This document shows positions 44,085 through 55,323 of a stretch of DNA of 64,000 nt, piece by piece. Source of the DNA: Puccinellia tenuiflora (Eukaryota; Streptophyta; Magnoliopsida; Poales; Poaceae); assembly GCA_012064385.1 (NCBI GenBank), contig QRDG01000129.1:1337380-1401379 (forward strand), given 5' to 3'. A program made the position numbers and the translations under genes. Position 1 is the first letter of the stretch. Every line of letters begins with the position of its first letter. A model generated the notes under the pieces. That model searched no databases, was not told the origin of the DNA, and saw only the letters and a list, made by a program, of their open reading frames with translations.

Positions 44085-44735
44085 AAGCCGGCAAAAAGAT
44101 TCCCGGGGGCTGCGCACCCGCCAAGGCGGCTGCCCAGACCCGGATGAATATATAAATCACCCCAAGTCACGGACTCGGGGGCTGCGAAGCCGTCAGCCGG
44201 CAAAAAGATTCCCGGGGGCTGCGCACCCGCCAAGGCGGCTGCCCAGACCCGGATGAATATATAAATCACCCCAAGTCACGGACTCGGGGGCTGCGAAGCC
44301 GTCAGCCGGCAAAAAGATTCCCGGGGGCTGCGCACCCGCCAAGGCGGCTGCCCAGACCCGGATGAATATATAAATCACCCCAAGTCACGGACTCGGGGGC
44401 TGCGAAGCCGTCAGCCGGCAAAAAGATTCCCGGGGGCTGCGCACCCGCCAAGGCGGCTGCCCAGACCCGGATGAATATATAAATCACCCCAAGTCACGGA
44501 CTCGGGGGCTGCGAAGCCGTCAGCCGGCAAAAAGATTCCCGGGGGCTGCGCACCCGCCAAGGCGGCTGCCCAGACCCGGATGAATATATAAATCACCCCA
44601 AGTCACGGACTCGGGGGCTGCGAAGCCGTCAGCCGGCATAAAAATACCCGGGGGCTGCGCACCCGCCAAGGCGGCTCCGCAGACCCGGACGCATAACTAA
44701 ATCACCCCAAGTCACGGACTCGGGGGCTGCACGAC
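44085..44735. repeat. 109-bp tandem array between antisense genes (E1)
   Basis: Five units spaced 109 bases apart appear identical, followed by one diverged unit. Each contains an inverted repeat around CCCCAAGTC-ACG-GACTCGGGG with one mismatch. It is homologous to the 108-bp array of E2, but more uniform. The array reads open in some frames and yields repeated 61-codon artefacts. Confidence 0.95.
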
Positions 44736-45053
44736 ATAACGACGGCAGAAGAAAAGCGAAAGGCGAACAAAAAACGGGAAATTTTGACCCGGCTAGATGC
44801 TCAAGCCGGCCCAAAATTCGGGGGCTAGGCATGGTGATTATCATCACCAAAACAAACATGAACCCCGGTACAAAGGCCCAGCAGCCACAGAGAAAACGAC
44901 ACTCACGATAAGCAGTCAACAACAGGAAGCAGAATAGCGAATTTTTACAAGGCAATCTCCAAAAGTGCACGACATAACAAGATGAGTAATGTGACAGGAC
45001 AGTTAATAGTACGGAATGACAGTTACACCCGGCATCCCAGGGAAGCAAGCAAA

Positions 45054-48000
45054 TCAGGCAATAGAAGCATCAGCAGCGTCGCCGGCTCTAGTATCTTCAG
45101 TTGGCTGCGGCGCCGAGGACGGTTCAGCAGGCACAAGCTCCGTCAGGTCCACCGCCTCGGCAATTCGCCCTGAGGCTACGGCGATTTCCGGACGCAGGCT
45201 TGCGAGGGATGTCCCAGTGCGGAAGCCATCCAATAGCCTGCTCATCAGCACGCCAGGATACCATGACTTCACCAACGCCAGTGCCATGTCGGTGCCTCCA
45301 CGCGCCGCCATCTCCACCTGCTCGTTGATGCCAATTGGTGCCCCTTCAAGCCGAGCAGACAAGTCGTGGAGAGTAGCTGGCAAGGGAGTGTCCGGCCACA
45401 GGTTCTCAAGCACGCCGCTGGCCGCTTCCTTTAGTCGCTTGAATTCCTGGCCGAATCGCAGAAGACGGGAGGCGGTAGTCGGAGCAGATCCGGCAGCGGC
45501 ACCAGAGGATTCCGGTCGGGAGTGAGCCGAGGCAGCATCTTTTTGGATTTGTGCGTCCACCTCAGGATAGAGGTCTGCATGTCAAACCAGTGAGGCTGGG
45601 CAGAAGACCTCGAGCAAAAACCAAGGAGAAGGGATACATCACTTACCGAGGATCAGCTCGTTTACACGTTCAACCTCCTTGACCAGGCCGCCCACCAGCT
45701 GTTCCTGCTCAAGCTCGCGCGCCTTGGCCGCCTGGACGATCTTGTCGCTGTTCTCGACGGAAGCCTTCAACAGATCCCTCAGCTCGGTCGCATCCCCGCG
45801 GAGAGACTCAATCTCGCTCTGTTTCCGGCGGTCAGCTTCCCGCAGTTTCGCCGCCTCCTCGCCCAGCCGGACGACCTCGAGGCGGCGTTCCTCCGACGCT
45901 TTTTCCGCCGCTTGGAGATCGGCCTTGGACGAGGTCAAGGCGGCGTCCTTTTCCTTCAGTTGCTTCTCCAAGCCAGCACGGGATGTGGCGTCGCCTGAAG
46001 AGTTTGGACCATCGTCAAGCCAAGACGTGCAAGAGAAAAACGAAGAACGGCAGGACCGAGGGTGCGAGCGAGAAAAGAAGCTAAACCTTTAGCCGCCTCA
46101 AGCTCTCGCTTGAGCAATGCCGCCTCCCTAGCCGCCTCGGCAAAACCTTGCTCGACGGAGGAGCAGAGCAAAGTTACGTTGGCCAGGTTCTCCCTGGCCG
46201 TCTGCTCCGCCAGCGCGGCAAGGGGAATCCTCCCTGACGCGTCGGGCCGAGCCGGCACCGGCCCAGTGTACGGCGGAGAAGATACCAGGATCGACTGACG
46301 AGGACCCGGGAGCGAAGCCGTCGCCTCCTCAATGGCCCTGCCCTTGGCCGTCTCGGCCACCACCGAGGAAGGGGTAGGGAAGGCGAGATACCCGGCCCCG
46401 GCGCCGGGCCGAGGAACTACTTGGAAGGCGTCCACCGACGCCTCGGCGCCACCAGCCGGAGGTGGAGGGGTGGAGTCGACCACGGGATGAACAGCGCTCG
46501 TCGACGTCGGGTCGACCACCCCCACGTCCGCCGTCGTCGTCGCCGCTTCTGAAGGCGGGTTAGCCGCTTGCGCCGCAGGGGCCTCGGTAGCGGGCGCCGA
46601 GACCGACGCCACCACCGCGACAACTGCCGTCTCCGCTATTGGAAGCGGCACCCTACGAATTAAGGAAAGCGTCACCACCAAGCACAAGCAACAAGATTTT
46701 CACCACGAGGCGAAGGCGTACCCGTCGCACGAGCCCAGGACTCTGGCCATCCTCCTCCTCCTCAAGCGCTTCGATGGGGGGGACGGCGCAGCGTCGGATG
46801 GGCGCTTCACGCCCCCGGAGGGCACTTCCACGCCCTTCGCAGGAATGGCGGAGCCGTCAACCGACCGCTCCGCGCCAGCCGGCACCGCTTCAGCCCCAGC
46901 GCCGACCTCCGCGGTCTTGCGGGCATCCGCGCTTGCTCCCACTTTCTCCTCGGCCGCCTTAGCAGCCGCTGGCTGCTTTGCAGCCGCCTGGGCATCCATC
47001 GACGCCCGGATCGAATCCGCCTGCGCCAGCTCCGCGTAAATAGCTTTCTCCATATCCTCGATACCCGAGTCATAACCAAGAACAATAGGAGGAGAAAGAT
47101 TAACCACCTGGGCGCGGCTCTTGTCGGCGGCGGGTTCTGCCCTCTCCACGTCCGCCGCCTTCGTCCTCTCCTCGTCCTCCTTCGAGGCCAGCAGCTGCTC
47201 CATGGTCATACCAATGTCAGTTGTCTCCAAAGCCAAAACAGCCTGCGTCGTTTGAGCATAAAACTCCCTCTCCAAATCGCCCGGGTTCAAATCATAAATA
47301 AAATCACCGCTGGGAGCGCGACCAATCACCTCGTCTTTGGCCCCACCAGTCAGGGCCTCCTCCTCCGCCATCTTGGCGTCGACCTCAGCCCGGATCTCGG
47401 CCATGATCTCGTCCGCCCTGGCCTCGGTCTCAGGCGTCTCCGCCTTCGGTCTTCCGGCTGGCGACAAGCCGGCCGTGGTAGGCCGGGGAGACGTCGAAGC
47501 CAACTTTTTGGCGGGCAGCACGCCTCGCTTCTCGAATGCGCCCTTCCGCTTGGGCGGCGCGGTATTCGCATCGACATCGGCGGCCGACTTCGACCGCCTC
47601 TCCTTCACGATCCGCCGGGTAACGACCACCTTCTTCCGCGCCGCCGCCTCCAATTCCTTGGTCCGGCGGGTGGATATCGCCGGCTTGGAGGCTGGCACGG
47701 AAGAAGAACCTTCAGAGTCCGGCTCAGAACTGCTGGAAAGATTCACTACCACGCGCGTCACATCATCAGTTTGCCCGACGACTCCGGGCTCGGAAGACTT
47801 ACCGCGAGGCGGCAAGACCGGGGGCCGGACGACGCGCTCGAGGCCCTCGTCCCGGTCGACTGCCGGGTCGGAGTCGGAACTGGCGGAGGGGACAGGACTC
47901 GCAGCGGTGTGGGCCGCGTCGTCATCGCCTCCGTCTTCCTCATCAACATCGGCGCCCCCACCAGACGATTCGGTGGAGTCGCCGCGCCCGTCCGAACCGG

Positions 48001-49114
48001 CGCGGTCGCCGCCGCCCGACTCTTCGTCAGCGGTGGCATCTGTTTCTTCTCCCGCCTGTTCGTCGGCGGAATTCTCCGCCGTCTCCAGCAACTTCGTCAG
48101 CGCCTTGGTGAAGGGACCACTGATGTCGGGCTCGAAGACGACTTCGAGGTCTTCCGCCCGTTGGAGGTCGCAAAGCTGCGCAATGGGCCGACTAGGTCAG
48201 GCGGCAGCCGGACAAGGGAATTGAAGACGGACAAGAGAGTAAAGACTAACCACCGGAGCGGGCGCCGAGCGGGTGAAAGAATCGCACCCGAAATCCCAGC
48301 CGTCCTCGACCCTGTCGGTGACGAGACGGGAAGCCCATTTACGGAGGGCCTTTGGCTTCGGCAACTCCAAGTAGGCCCGGCTGGGATCCCGGATGCCGGA
48401 GTAGAAGCACATCTTGTGTGGACGCGACCGCAGCGGATATATCCGCCTCGACAGCCACGCCATGGTCAGGTCCCGGGATGTTAGGCCATCCCTCACCAGC
48501 TCCTTCAGCCGGTTGAACAAGACACTCTCAAGAGCCGAGTCCACAGGCGGCTTCCGGAGCCAGGACTTGGAAGCCGGCAGCTCATTGGAGAAGACCGGGA
48601 GGCCGATTCGGTCGACGTCCGAGAGATTCCGGACGTAGAAGTAGGAGTTCTGCCACTTCTTGACAGACTCCGGCAGGCTGATCTTGGGCAGCGGCGTATT
48701 CCTCGCGCTGATAGAGACGCTGCCGCAGACGCGCTGCACCCCGGCGGTCGCTTGAGACCGCAGGAAGAAGAACATGCCAAAGATCTCCATGCTGGGCCAG
48801 AGGCCCAAGTACGCCTCGCACAGCGTGACGAAGCAGGACAGTTGGGTGATGCAGTTCGCCCCCAGATGATGGGGTTGCAGCCCGTAGAAACGCAGGAATT
48901 CCGCGAAGAAGGAACTCACCGGGAGCCCCAATCCTCGCTCCAGATGCGCGGTGAATACGACAACCTCGCCGTTCTTGGGCTCGGGCGAAATTTCCCCTTC
49001 AGGAGGCACGCGGGCTTCCACATCGCCCGTCGCCCCCAAGAACTTGCCCCGGCGGAACTTCCATAAGTATTCCTCATCCACGATGGAGCCCATCCATGAT
49101 CCCGAGCTCGCCAT
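45054..49114 (-). CDS. Antisense gene 1 of E1: intact five-exon gypsy-type protein
   Basis: The inferred exons are 49114-48251, 48175-46722, 46652-46087, 45994-45647 and 45574-45054. They sum to 3753 bases, exactly 1251 codons (1250 aa plus stop). All four introns (75, 69, 92 and 72 bp) start GT and end AG, and the coding phase is maintained throughout. Residues about 51-120 form the conserved hydrophobic block of the plant putative gypsy-type transposon family (PF04195, assigned from memory). Residues about 290-750 are acidic, Ala/Ser-rich and low in complexity. A basic patch K-R-L-R-R-R-R-M-A-R at about 757-766 could be a nuclear signal. Exon 4 (about 962-1077) is a coiled coil. Exon 5 is a conserved globular-looking end. 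The biochemical function is unknown. Confidence 0.85.
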
Positions 49115-49727
49115 GGAGGTTCGATTTCCCGTCGCGAGATACGCGAATGTGAGGAAGGCACGCACGAGAAAGGAGATGAACAAGAGCTAGGAAGCACGAG
49201 AGGCAAGCGGAGGAGACGAGATAGGAATGGGGAGCGGTATCTCCAGCCGTTCCCCCTCTTCCCACTTTGAAAGCAGGGCAGGCGGAACCGCCCCGCCTGT
49301 CACGCCGCGTGGCGGGCAACCGCGCCGCACTCTCCGCAGACGATCCCGAAAGCAGGCAGTTGCCACAGAAAATCCTGCCCGGAGAAGCCGAGGCGACGTA
49401 CGCCAGGCCTCGGGCAGAACATCAACGGCTTCCCGAAGCGGCGAAACGTGGCTGACGTAAGCCACGACCTGAGCCGCCAAGCCGGCCACTCCGAGCCACA
49501 GGGACCTATTGATCCGGCTCCACGTGGCCGGACGAATCAACGGCTACTTCGACAATGTACGACCAAAGACAGGAGTGCCCGTGAGGCCCTCCCCACGAAC
49601 AAGCTTCAGCTCCATCCGGCTTTGGTTCCAACCGGCGCCCACTCCAACCTCGACATCACAACCGCAACGTTCAAGACGGGGGAGAAGATCGAGAAGCCTT
49701 CCCAGCAAGCTAACAAGACTCCACGAT
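49115..49727 (-). promoter_or_regulatory. Leader and putative promoter of antisense gene 1 (E1)
   Basis: 613 bases between the start codon and the polypurine tract, with no gene. The C/T-rich leader upstream of the ATG matches E2. The TATA-like TTTCAAAG (minus strand, about 49265-49272) is weak. The promoter must lie within this stretch or in the LTR. Confidence 0.35.
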
Positions 49728-49739
49728 CTCGGGGGCTAG
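49728..49739 (+). other. E1 polypurine tract
   Basis: CTCGGGGGCTAG directly precedes the 3' LTR. Confidence 0.75.
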
Positions 49740-50427
49740 TGTCGGGGATATGAACCCCGGATATCCCTAAGAGGTCCATTTCTTCAAGAACTACATGGGC
49801 CGGCTACGCAAGTGCCGGCTGCAGCGTGCCGCCTGGAGCCAGCCGGATGAAGCAAGCTGCCTCGTCTACCCGGAGGCGGACGGCCGGTTAGGCTCAAGCC
49901 GGCCGTACCAACCGACAGCTCCGTACAAGTGGGCCAGGATCGTATAACCGTTGTCGGGCATCTCCTGTACCCAATCATGACAACGGACTCCAGCCGGCTC
50001 ACAGAGTAGTGATGTCATAGGGGCAATCGTGTAACTTCCTTGTAACCCAGAAACCCTAGATGCTGCCTATATAAAGCATGCAGGGGGCCTCCTGCGCGAG
50101 GCAGACAAGACAAGGGGGAGAGGGACGAGAGGCACAGAAAGAGAGGAACCCTTTAGCATCATCTTCAACCTCAAGCCGGCTGGAACCTTCAGCCGGCCAC
50201 CACTCGAAAACAGCTCAAGGAGCGCCATTGTAGCCCGATTTGTGATCAATCAATAAGAACAAGAAGAGCAGGACGTAGGGGTGTTACCTCCACAAGGAGG
50301 GCCCCGAACCTGGGTAACTGACGTGTGTTTGCATGTTTGTTGCCCAATCCCGCGCGAGCATCCGATCGTCGCCTGCCCCGCATTCTTTTCCATCTCCGAT
50401 GGATATGCCGTGCTACCCACCACGACA
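49740..50427 (+). repeat. E1 3' LTR
   Basis: 688 bp from TGTCGGGGATAT to CCACGACA, with TATATAAA at 50068-50075. The base after it begins E3 sequence, with no target duplication matching 32858-32862. Confidence 0.95.
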
Positions 50428-52102
50428 GCGCGGTGCTCAACCGCGGGAGGGACAGCTGCCTGCTGCGGTTCGTCGGCCACAGGCGTCTCCGCGACGACGC
50501 TGGCGGTCTCTCCCAACTTGTGGAGCCGCCGCCTCTTTGGCCACGCAGGCTGCCTGAAAGGAAGACAAGTTGGAAATCCTTCAAGGGGGTTTTCTCAGAA
50601 GCAAAATGTTGAAGGGAAAAGAAAAAGGCTTACTCGCCGGCCATCACCCACACCCTTTTCTTCGCCTTGGGTGGCTGGGTGTTGCTTGCTCCGGCCTCCT
50701 CCCGAGCCGCTCCTGTCTCCGCGCGAGGGGTGTCTCTCGCGGTTGCGGCCCTCCTGTCGTGGACGGCCTTGCAGCGGGGTTCGCAGCGCCCTCTCCCGCC
50801 GCCGCTCGTCTCCTCCTCCTCTTCGGCGTGCTGGGAGCGGACGACGCGGAAGGCATCCTCCTCGTCACCGGAGGAGAGCACCTGGAGGTCCACCTCAGCA
50901 TGGGCGCTCCTTGAGGAGCCGATGCCCTCACCAACAGGGTCAGTGCCCCTCGAAGCCTCGTCCTCGCCGAGGGGGTCCTCGCTTCTCGAGGCCTCTTCCT
51001 CGGCGGACTCCTCAGCCTCCTCAGGCTCCGGAGGCTCGTCCATGTACTCCGGCTCCGCCGCCCACGGGTTAGGGCGAGGCCCGCGGTGCCCCGCGGGCAC
51101 AATTCCCCACTCGTCGAACATGGGCATGCACGCGCGCTGCTCCACGATGCTTTCCTCGGCGAAGCAGATGAGCGGCTTGGCCACTTCCTTGGTGGCGGAC
51201 GGGATCTCCGACGTCGAGAAAAGAACGCCCATGATCTGGCGTAGTACCTCAGGCGCGAAGCCATCCCTGCTTAGCCGCATTGCGTCCCCCTTGCCGTCGT
51301 ATCGCCACACCGGCTCAGCGTGCAGTTGGAGGGGGGCGATGCGGCGCCTGGTGAAATCTTTTGCCACCATCTGGCCGGTGACCCCTGCCTCGCGCATGCG
51401 ACGGATGTACTCGTACACCGCGTCAAGCCTCGAGCCCCTGAAGTCCGCGCTCGCCCAGCGCGCCCACTTCCTCGGGGGCCCCTCGGGCACCTCCAGGAGA
51501 GGGTGAGTGGCCTTGGCGTCGACGAAGAGCCACTTCTCGCGGAACTTATCCACCTTCTTCGTCACCTTGGTGATGGCGTCCTCACCGCACCAGGCGATGG
51601 GAATGTAGTTGTCACTCCTGGCCTCGACGATGCGGAAGGAGACGCATCCGAGCCGCTCGTTCTGCGCGCTCGACCGGAGGGAGTAGAAGCTGCGGATGAG
51701 CACCACCGAGGGGCGGATGCCGATGTAGGCCTCGCAGAGGTGGGCGAAGATGGCGAGGATGAGGATGGAATTGGGATGGAGATGAAGCAACTGGATCTGG
51801 TACACCTCCAAGATCACCAGGAGGAAGTCGGAGAACGGTGGCACCAGGCCGGCGTAGAGAGTATGGAGGAAGATGGGGTAGAACGCCTCGGTGAGCCTGC
51901 TGCCAGCCGGCCTCATTTCGGTGGCACCGTGCTCGTTGGTTCTCGCCGCTGCCAGGTGGCGCACCGTCGCTATCGTCGCCGCGATGACACGCGTCCGCGG
52001 CAGTGCTCCCTCGAGAGCAGCGGCGCGCGCCATCGCCGCAGACGTGCCCGCCTGCACCGTGGCCTTGCCTTTCGGGTCGGTGGCTGCTCTCTTGGGCGCC
52101 AT
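50428..52102 (-). pseudogene. Antisense gypsy-type gene of E3, 3' truncated
   Basis: The start codon is at 52102. Exon 1 runs to 50634, an 80-bp intron (50633-50554, GT...AG) follows, and exon 2 runs from 50553 to the break at 50428 with the frame maintained. Residues about 78-143 show the same hydrophobic block as in E1/E2 (A-G-L-V-P-P-F...L-C-E-A-Y-I-G). The tail is strongly acidic and Ser/Glu-rich. A basic patch (P-K-R-R-R-L-H-K) appears just after the intron, where E1/E2 have theirs just before a phase-2 intron. It lacks the first intron of E1/E2. No stop interrupts what remains, but the gene is cut off. Function unknown. Confidence 0.75.
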
Positions 52103-52396
52103 TGGTCGCCGGAGAAGAAGACGAGGACTCTGGAGTTGGAGCGCTCTGGAGAGATTGGAGGCGTGGGGAGAAGTTTGCGGAGGAGTTACGGGAGAAGTGA
52201 TGGGCGCCGACCGCGCGCCCAGGCTTTATTGACTGGCTCCCAAGTCGTGGCGGGCCCCGCCACGTCGCCCGTTGGAGCCGAGGAGGTCGTGGCCGCGGGT
52301 GCAACCACAGCGCTCCATGTGTCGCGGCCCTGTCAGGCATCTTTGGCCCCTCGATGCTTCGCCTTCGTCCATGGGCCTCGGCGTGCCCGTCACGGG
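52103..52396 (-). promoter_or_regulatory. Upstream region of the E3 antisense gene
   Basis: 294 bases between start codon and polypurine tract. A TATA-like AATAAAGC (minus strand, about 52223-52230) lies about 120 bases upstream of the ATG. No other feature is seen. Confidence 0.35.
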
Positions 52397-52408
52397 CCCG
52401 GGGGCTAC
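52397..52408 (+). other. E3 polypurine tract
   Basis: CCCGGGGGCTAC immediately before the LTR, analogous to E1 and E2. Confidence 0.7.
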
Positions 52409-53484
52409 TGTCGGCACAGTGGAAACCAGGGTACCATGGGCCGGCCTGCCAGGTCCCACAAGATTCTTTGGATGATTTTCGCTAAGGACCAGGCTATCCA
52501 CCCTGGCGAGCCTCGCGAGGGTTTTTCCCCCTCGCGAAGGGTTCTTCTCCTCGCCAAGGATTCTCTCCCTTGGCGATGAATCGCTCCTCGACAAGGTGTC
52601 TCCGACGCCACCCGCAATTCCGCTAAGGACCCAGTCGGAGGGCTCGGCGAGGCTGTTCACCTCGCGAAGCTCCTTCCTCGCGAAGCCCTCTCTGCCCCCG
52701 CGGCAGAGCGCACATGGGCTCTGCGCCATGTGCAGAGTGACGCGCATGCCTACGCGCGATGACGACGACGCTGTAGTTGCTGTTTCCATGTATAAAGCAG
52801 TCAACAAAGCGGAGCCAAGCAAAGCGGACAACGAGTATTGCCTCTTTGGTGATAAGGGAACCGTCTGCAGCTACGCTCCAAGGACGACGTCACCGTGGGT
52901 TACCTCCCACCTCGGCAAGCGCCAGCCCACCGTCCAGCTGGTCGGCGACCTTTTTCAGCTTTGGTGACGTCGTTCCCCTGCCGTGGACCGCGTCCACGGG
53001 CTTTACCTTTATGATGGACTTCACCTTTATCGTGCACCGCGCCTCCTCCATCGTCGCCGTGTGGAAACCCTTCCCGCCCAAATGTTTGGGCAGAAGAGGT
53101 CCAGGACGCCTATAAAAGGAGGGGGAGCATGCCCAAGCAAGGGGTTCGATCTTCGGTTAGTTCGGTTCCGAGATTCCTGAGCCTAAACCCTAGATCTGAA
53201 GACTAGCTGGTAGCCATTGTTAGCCACCTCGAGCTCGACAAGCTGTTCTTGTACTGTAAACTCTCCAAGCAGTGCAATACACCAAAGCAGGACGTAGGGG
53301 TTTTACCTCCTCAAGAGGGCCCTGAACCTGGGTAAGACCGAGCGTTCCATCTCTGCAGTGCTGTCCCGCAGCGAGTCCGACGAGCACCGTCGCCGGAGCA
53401 CGTTGAGGGTTGTTTGATTCCGTGTTCAGCCCCTTACTCGATCCTTCTCGAGACACCCCCAGTTCCTGGGACAGTTCTCCGACA
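52409..53484 (+). repeat. E3 3' LTR
   Basis: 1076 bp from TGTCGGCACAGTGG to TCTCCGACA, with TATAAAAG at 53111-53118. The conserved hairpin module is at 53283-53336. Several CTCGCGAAG/CTCGCGAGG-type palindromes occur near 52500-52690. Confidence 0.85.
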
Positions 53485-53990
53485 GTCGTACTATCCTGTC
53501 GCTACCCACTTGGACTGCCATAAGTAGACCCTTGCCATGTTTAGATTATTTTCTGTCACTAGCTGCTTGTTGCCTGATTGCTGGACTGTTGATGTCTTGT
53601 GGTTATTTTCTTGCGAGTACGTCATTGTACTCAAACTGGCTTTTCATGTGGCCAGACGTTGAGAGGATTTATCTTCTACCATAGCAAAGAGATGGAGCAA
53701 GAGCGTGCTAGGATCAGTAGCCCAGCCAGATGCCTGTGGAATGTAGCCGCACCAAGCCGTTGCCGTATTTGTGTCTTCCGCTGCCAGTAAAACTCAGTCC
53801 CGTGCCATACTTGGCCATGATAATTTTAATGCCTTGGTGGCCATGTAAACCATTTGTAGCCCTCTAGGCCTGATTGTGTAATGATATTTCCGCTATGTTG
53901 CATTGTCGTAACGTGCGTCCAGATATCCTGGGTTGGCGCACGGGGCGACCGCCTCTCTGGCAACATGTGTCAGAGGAAGCTGTCACACTC
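53485..53990 (+). mobile_element. 3' part of a long-LTR-like sequence
   Basis: This matches 3290-3775, including GCGAGTACGTCATTGTACTC. It begins directly after the E3 LTR, so E3 probably inserted into it. It continues slightly further than the first copy, to about AAGCTGTCACA. Confidence 0.7.
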
Positions 53991-54509
53991 AGGAGGGGGG
54001 CCACGGCGCGAGGGCGCAGAGGTGGCCACGGCGGCGGCGCGGCCATGGCGGCACAGTGCGCCACTGTGGCGACAGGGATGGCAGTTTTCTGAAAACCCCC
54101 CGCGCCTTTTTCCTTTCTAAACTTCTCGGTAATTCTTTTAAAATAGTAACTTCGGCAAATTAAATGTGGCCTTTAAACAATTTTATAAAATCTGGAAAAA
54201 AATTCACATAGCAAGTATATTATGTTAGGGAGCTGTCATAAAAATTTCAGCCCATTCGGAAAATATTTTATGTGTAAATTATTTTAGAAATGCTCACAGG
54301 CATTTTGGGTTTCATTTCAATTTATTAAGTTTGAAATTTGAATTTCCCTTGCAACATTCATATTTGAATTCATGGAACTTCCTGGACAAATATGTTAGTT
54401 CAAATTTAAATTTGTTTGTCCAACATCATTCACCATCCTTGATTTAATAGTTAAAGCCAAAGCATTATTTCATGTTTAAGCAATTTAAATAGGGATGCCA
54501 TGATGCAAT
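53991..54509. other. No recognised gene; GC-rich then AT-rich
   Basis: About 100 bases of GC-rich DNA are followed by about 400 bases of AT-rich DNA ending at the E4 LTR. It could be the start of another long LTR. I see no coding frame. Confidence 0.45.
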
Positions 54510-55222
54510 TGTTCAAGGTATAATTTGGCTGCTAAGTATTTTGTAAGCCAAATTAATTTAAATGGTTCTGTTGGTTGACTACATATTTCAACTTGTGGTT
54601 TAGTTCAAAACGCAAGCTTGGTTATAATCCAATGCAGATGCCGCAGCAGCATATCAGACGTAGTCATCTATTTAACCAGGTCAAATGTATGGAGTTTTAC
54701 ATGAAGTAGTAGCTACCGAGGACAAGTTCTGAGAGATAAAATGCGATGGACTAGGACAAGTCCTAACAGGCTTCGGAGGTCAGGCTAAACGTGTGGATTG
54801 CATGCTATCAAGTCAGCTAAGGAAAGTATCAGGTTTTCCTTGTTAGGTGCTGGCCGGATCAGTTAGGGAATAGAATATTTTATTTGACTTGCATGTAAAG
54901 GAAACGTCACGAGAGTCCTGCTTTGTTTGCCGTAGACCAGGCATACCCTATATATTACGGGTATATGGCGATTGAAAAGACCCCCAATCGATACTCAACT
55001 AAAAACCAATCTACTTTTTATCTATTTTCTCTATCGTTTTCTCTGCCAAGCTCTAGCGGCCCTAGGGTTTGGTTCATCTTTACTGTTTTGCGCTATAAAA
55101 CGGTCGTCTCTCCTCTACGAAAACGAGGAGATCTTTGTTGCTTTGCTCGGAAAGCAATCGGTTCGTCGTCATGAAAGTACGATGGTTATCGTGGTGTCGC
55201 GCTGCAATTTTGTGTGGCAACA
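54510..55222 (+). repeat. E4 5' LTR
   Basis: 713 bp from TGTTCAAGGTATAA to GTGGCAACA. A TATA-rich stretch lies near 54948-54956. It contains CCTAGGG and other leader-like motifs and ends four bases before the PBS. Confidence 0.8.
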
Positions 55223-55225
55223 CAA

Positions 55226-55244
55226 TTGGTGACTCCACTGGGGA
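55226..55244 (+). other. E4 primer binding site
   Basis: TTGGTGACTCCACTGGGGA, a PBS type that I recall from large non-autonomous grass elements. It differs from E1, E2 and E5. Confidence 0.7.
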
Positions 55245-55323
55245 CGAAGTTTTGAACGGTCTCACGATCGTTTCGGTTACGTGGGAATCGTCATCAAGCA
55301 GGTTTGCAATCTACGAAGGTAAT

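Larger units (their letters stand above)
32863..50427 (+). mobile_element. E1: Tat-lineage Gypsy element, same family as E2
   Basis: LTRs lie at 32863-33556 and 49740-50427. Internal order: PBS, gag, duplicated gag with an N, protease, UAG, pol, spacer, B3-like gene (minus), 109-bp array, five-exon antisense gene (minus), polypurine tract. Apparent length is 17.56 kb. Removing one 2.27-kb duplicated copy gives about 15.3 kb, close to the 15.5 kb of E2. The 5-base flanks (CCTAG and GCGCG) do not match, so no target duplication exists. The element is either recombinant or a chimeric assembly product. Pol and both antisense genes are fully open. Confidence 0.9.
50428..53484 (+). mobile_element. 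E3: 3' end of a related Tat-lineage element
   Basis: This holds an antisense gypsy-type gene (50428-52102), a polypurine tract and one LTR. Everything upstream (gag, pol, 5' LTR) is missing and the break falls exactly at the E1 LTR end. The LTR differs in sequence and length from E1/E2 but keeps their conserved hairpin module, so this is a sister family. Confidence 0.85.

Noticed and set aside
47252..48484. 410-codon plus-strand frame (and 9092-10003 minus in E2)
   Set aside because: Reverse-strand reading of the GC-rich, low-complexity exons of antisense gene 1. There are no motifs, and the spliced gene on the other strand explains the region.
45054..49114. Antisense gene 1 as a host gene into which E1 inserted
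   Set aside because: The same gene lies at the same place and orientation inside E2, between pol and the 3' LTR, so the element carries it.
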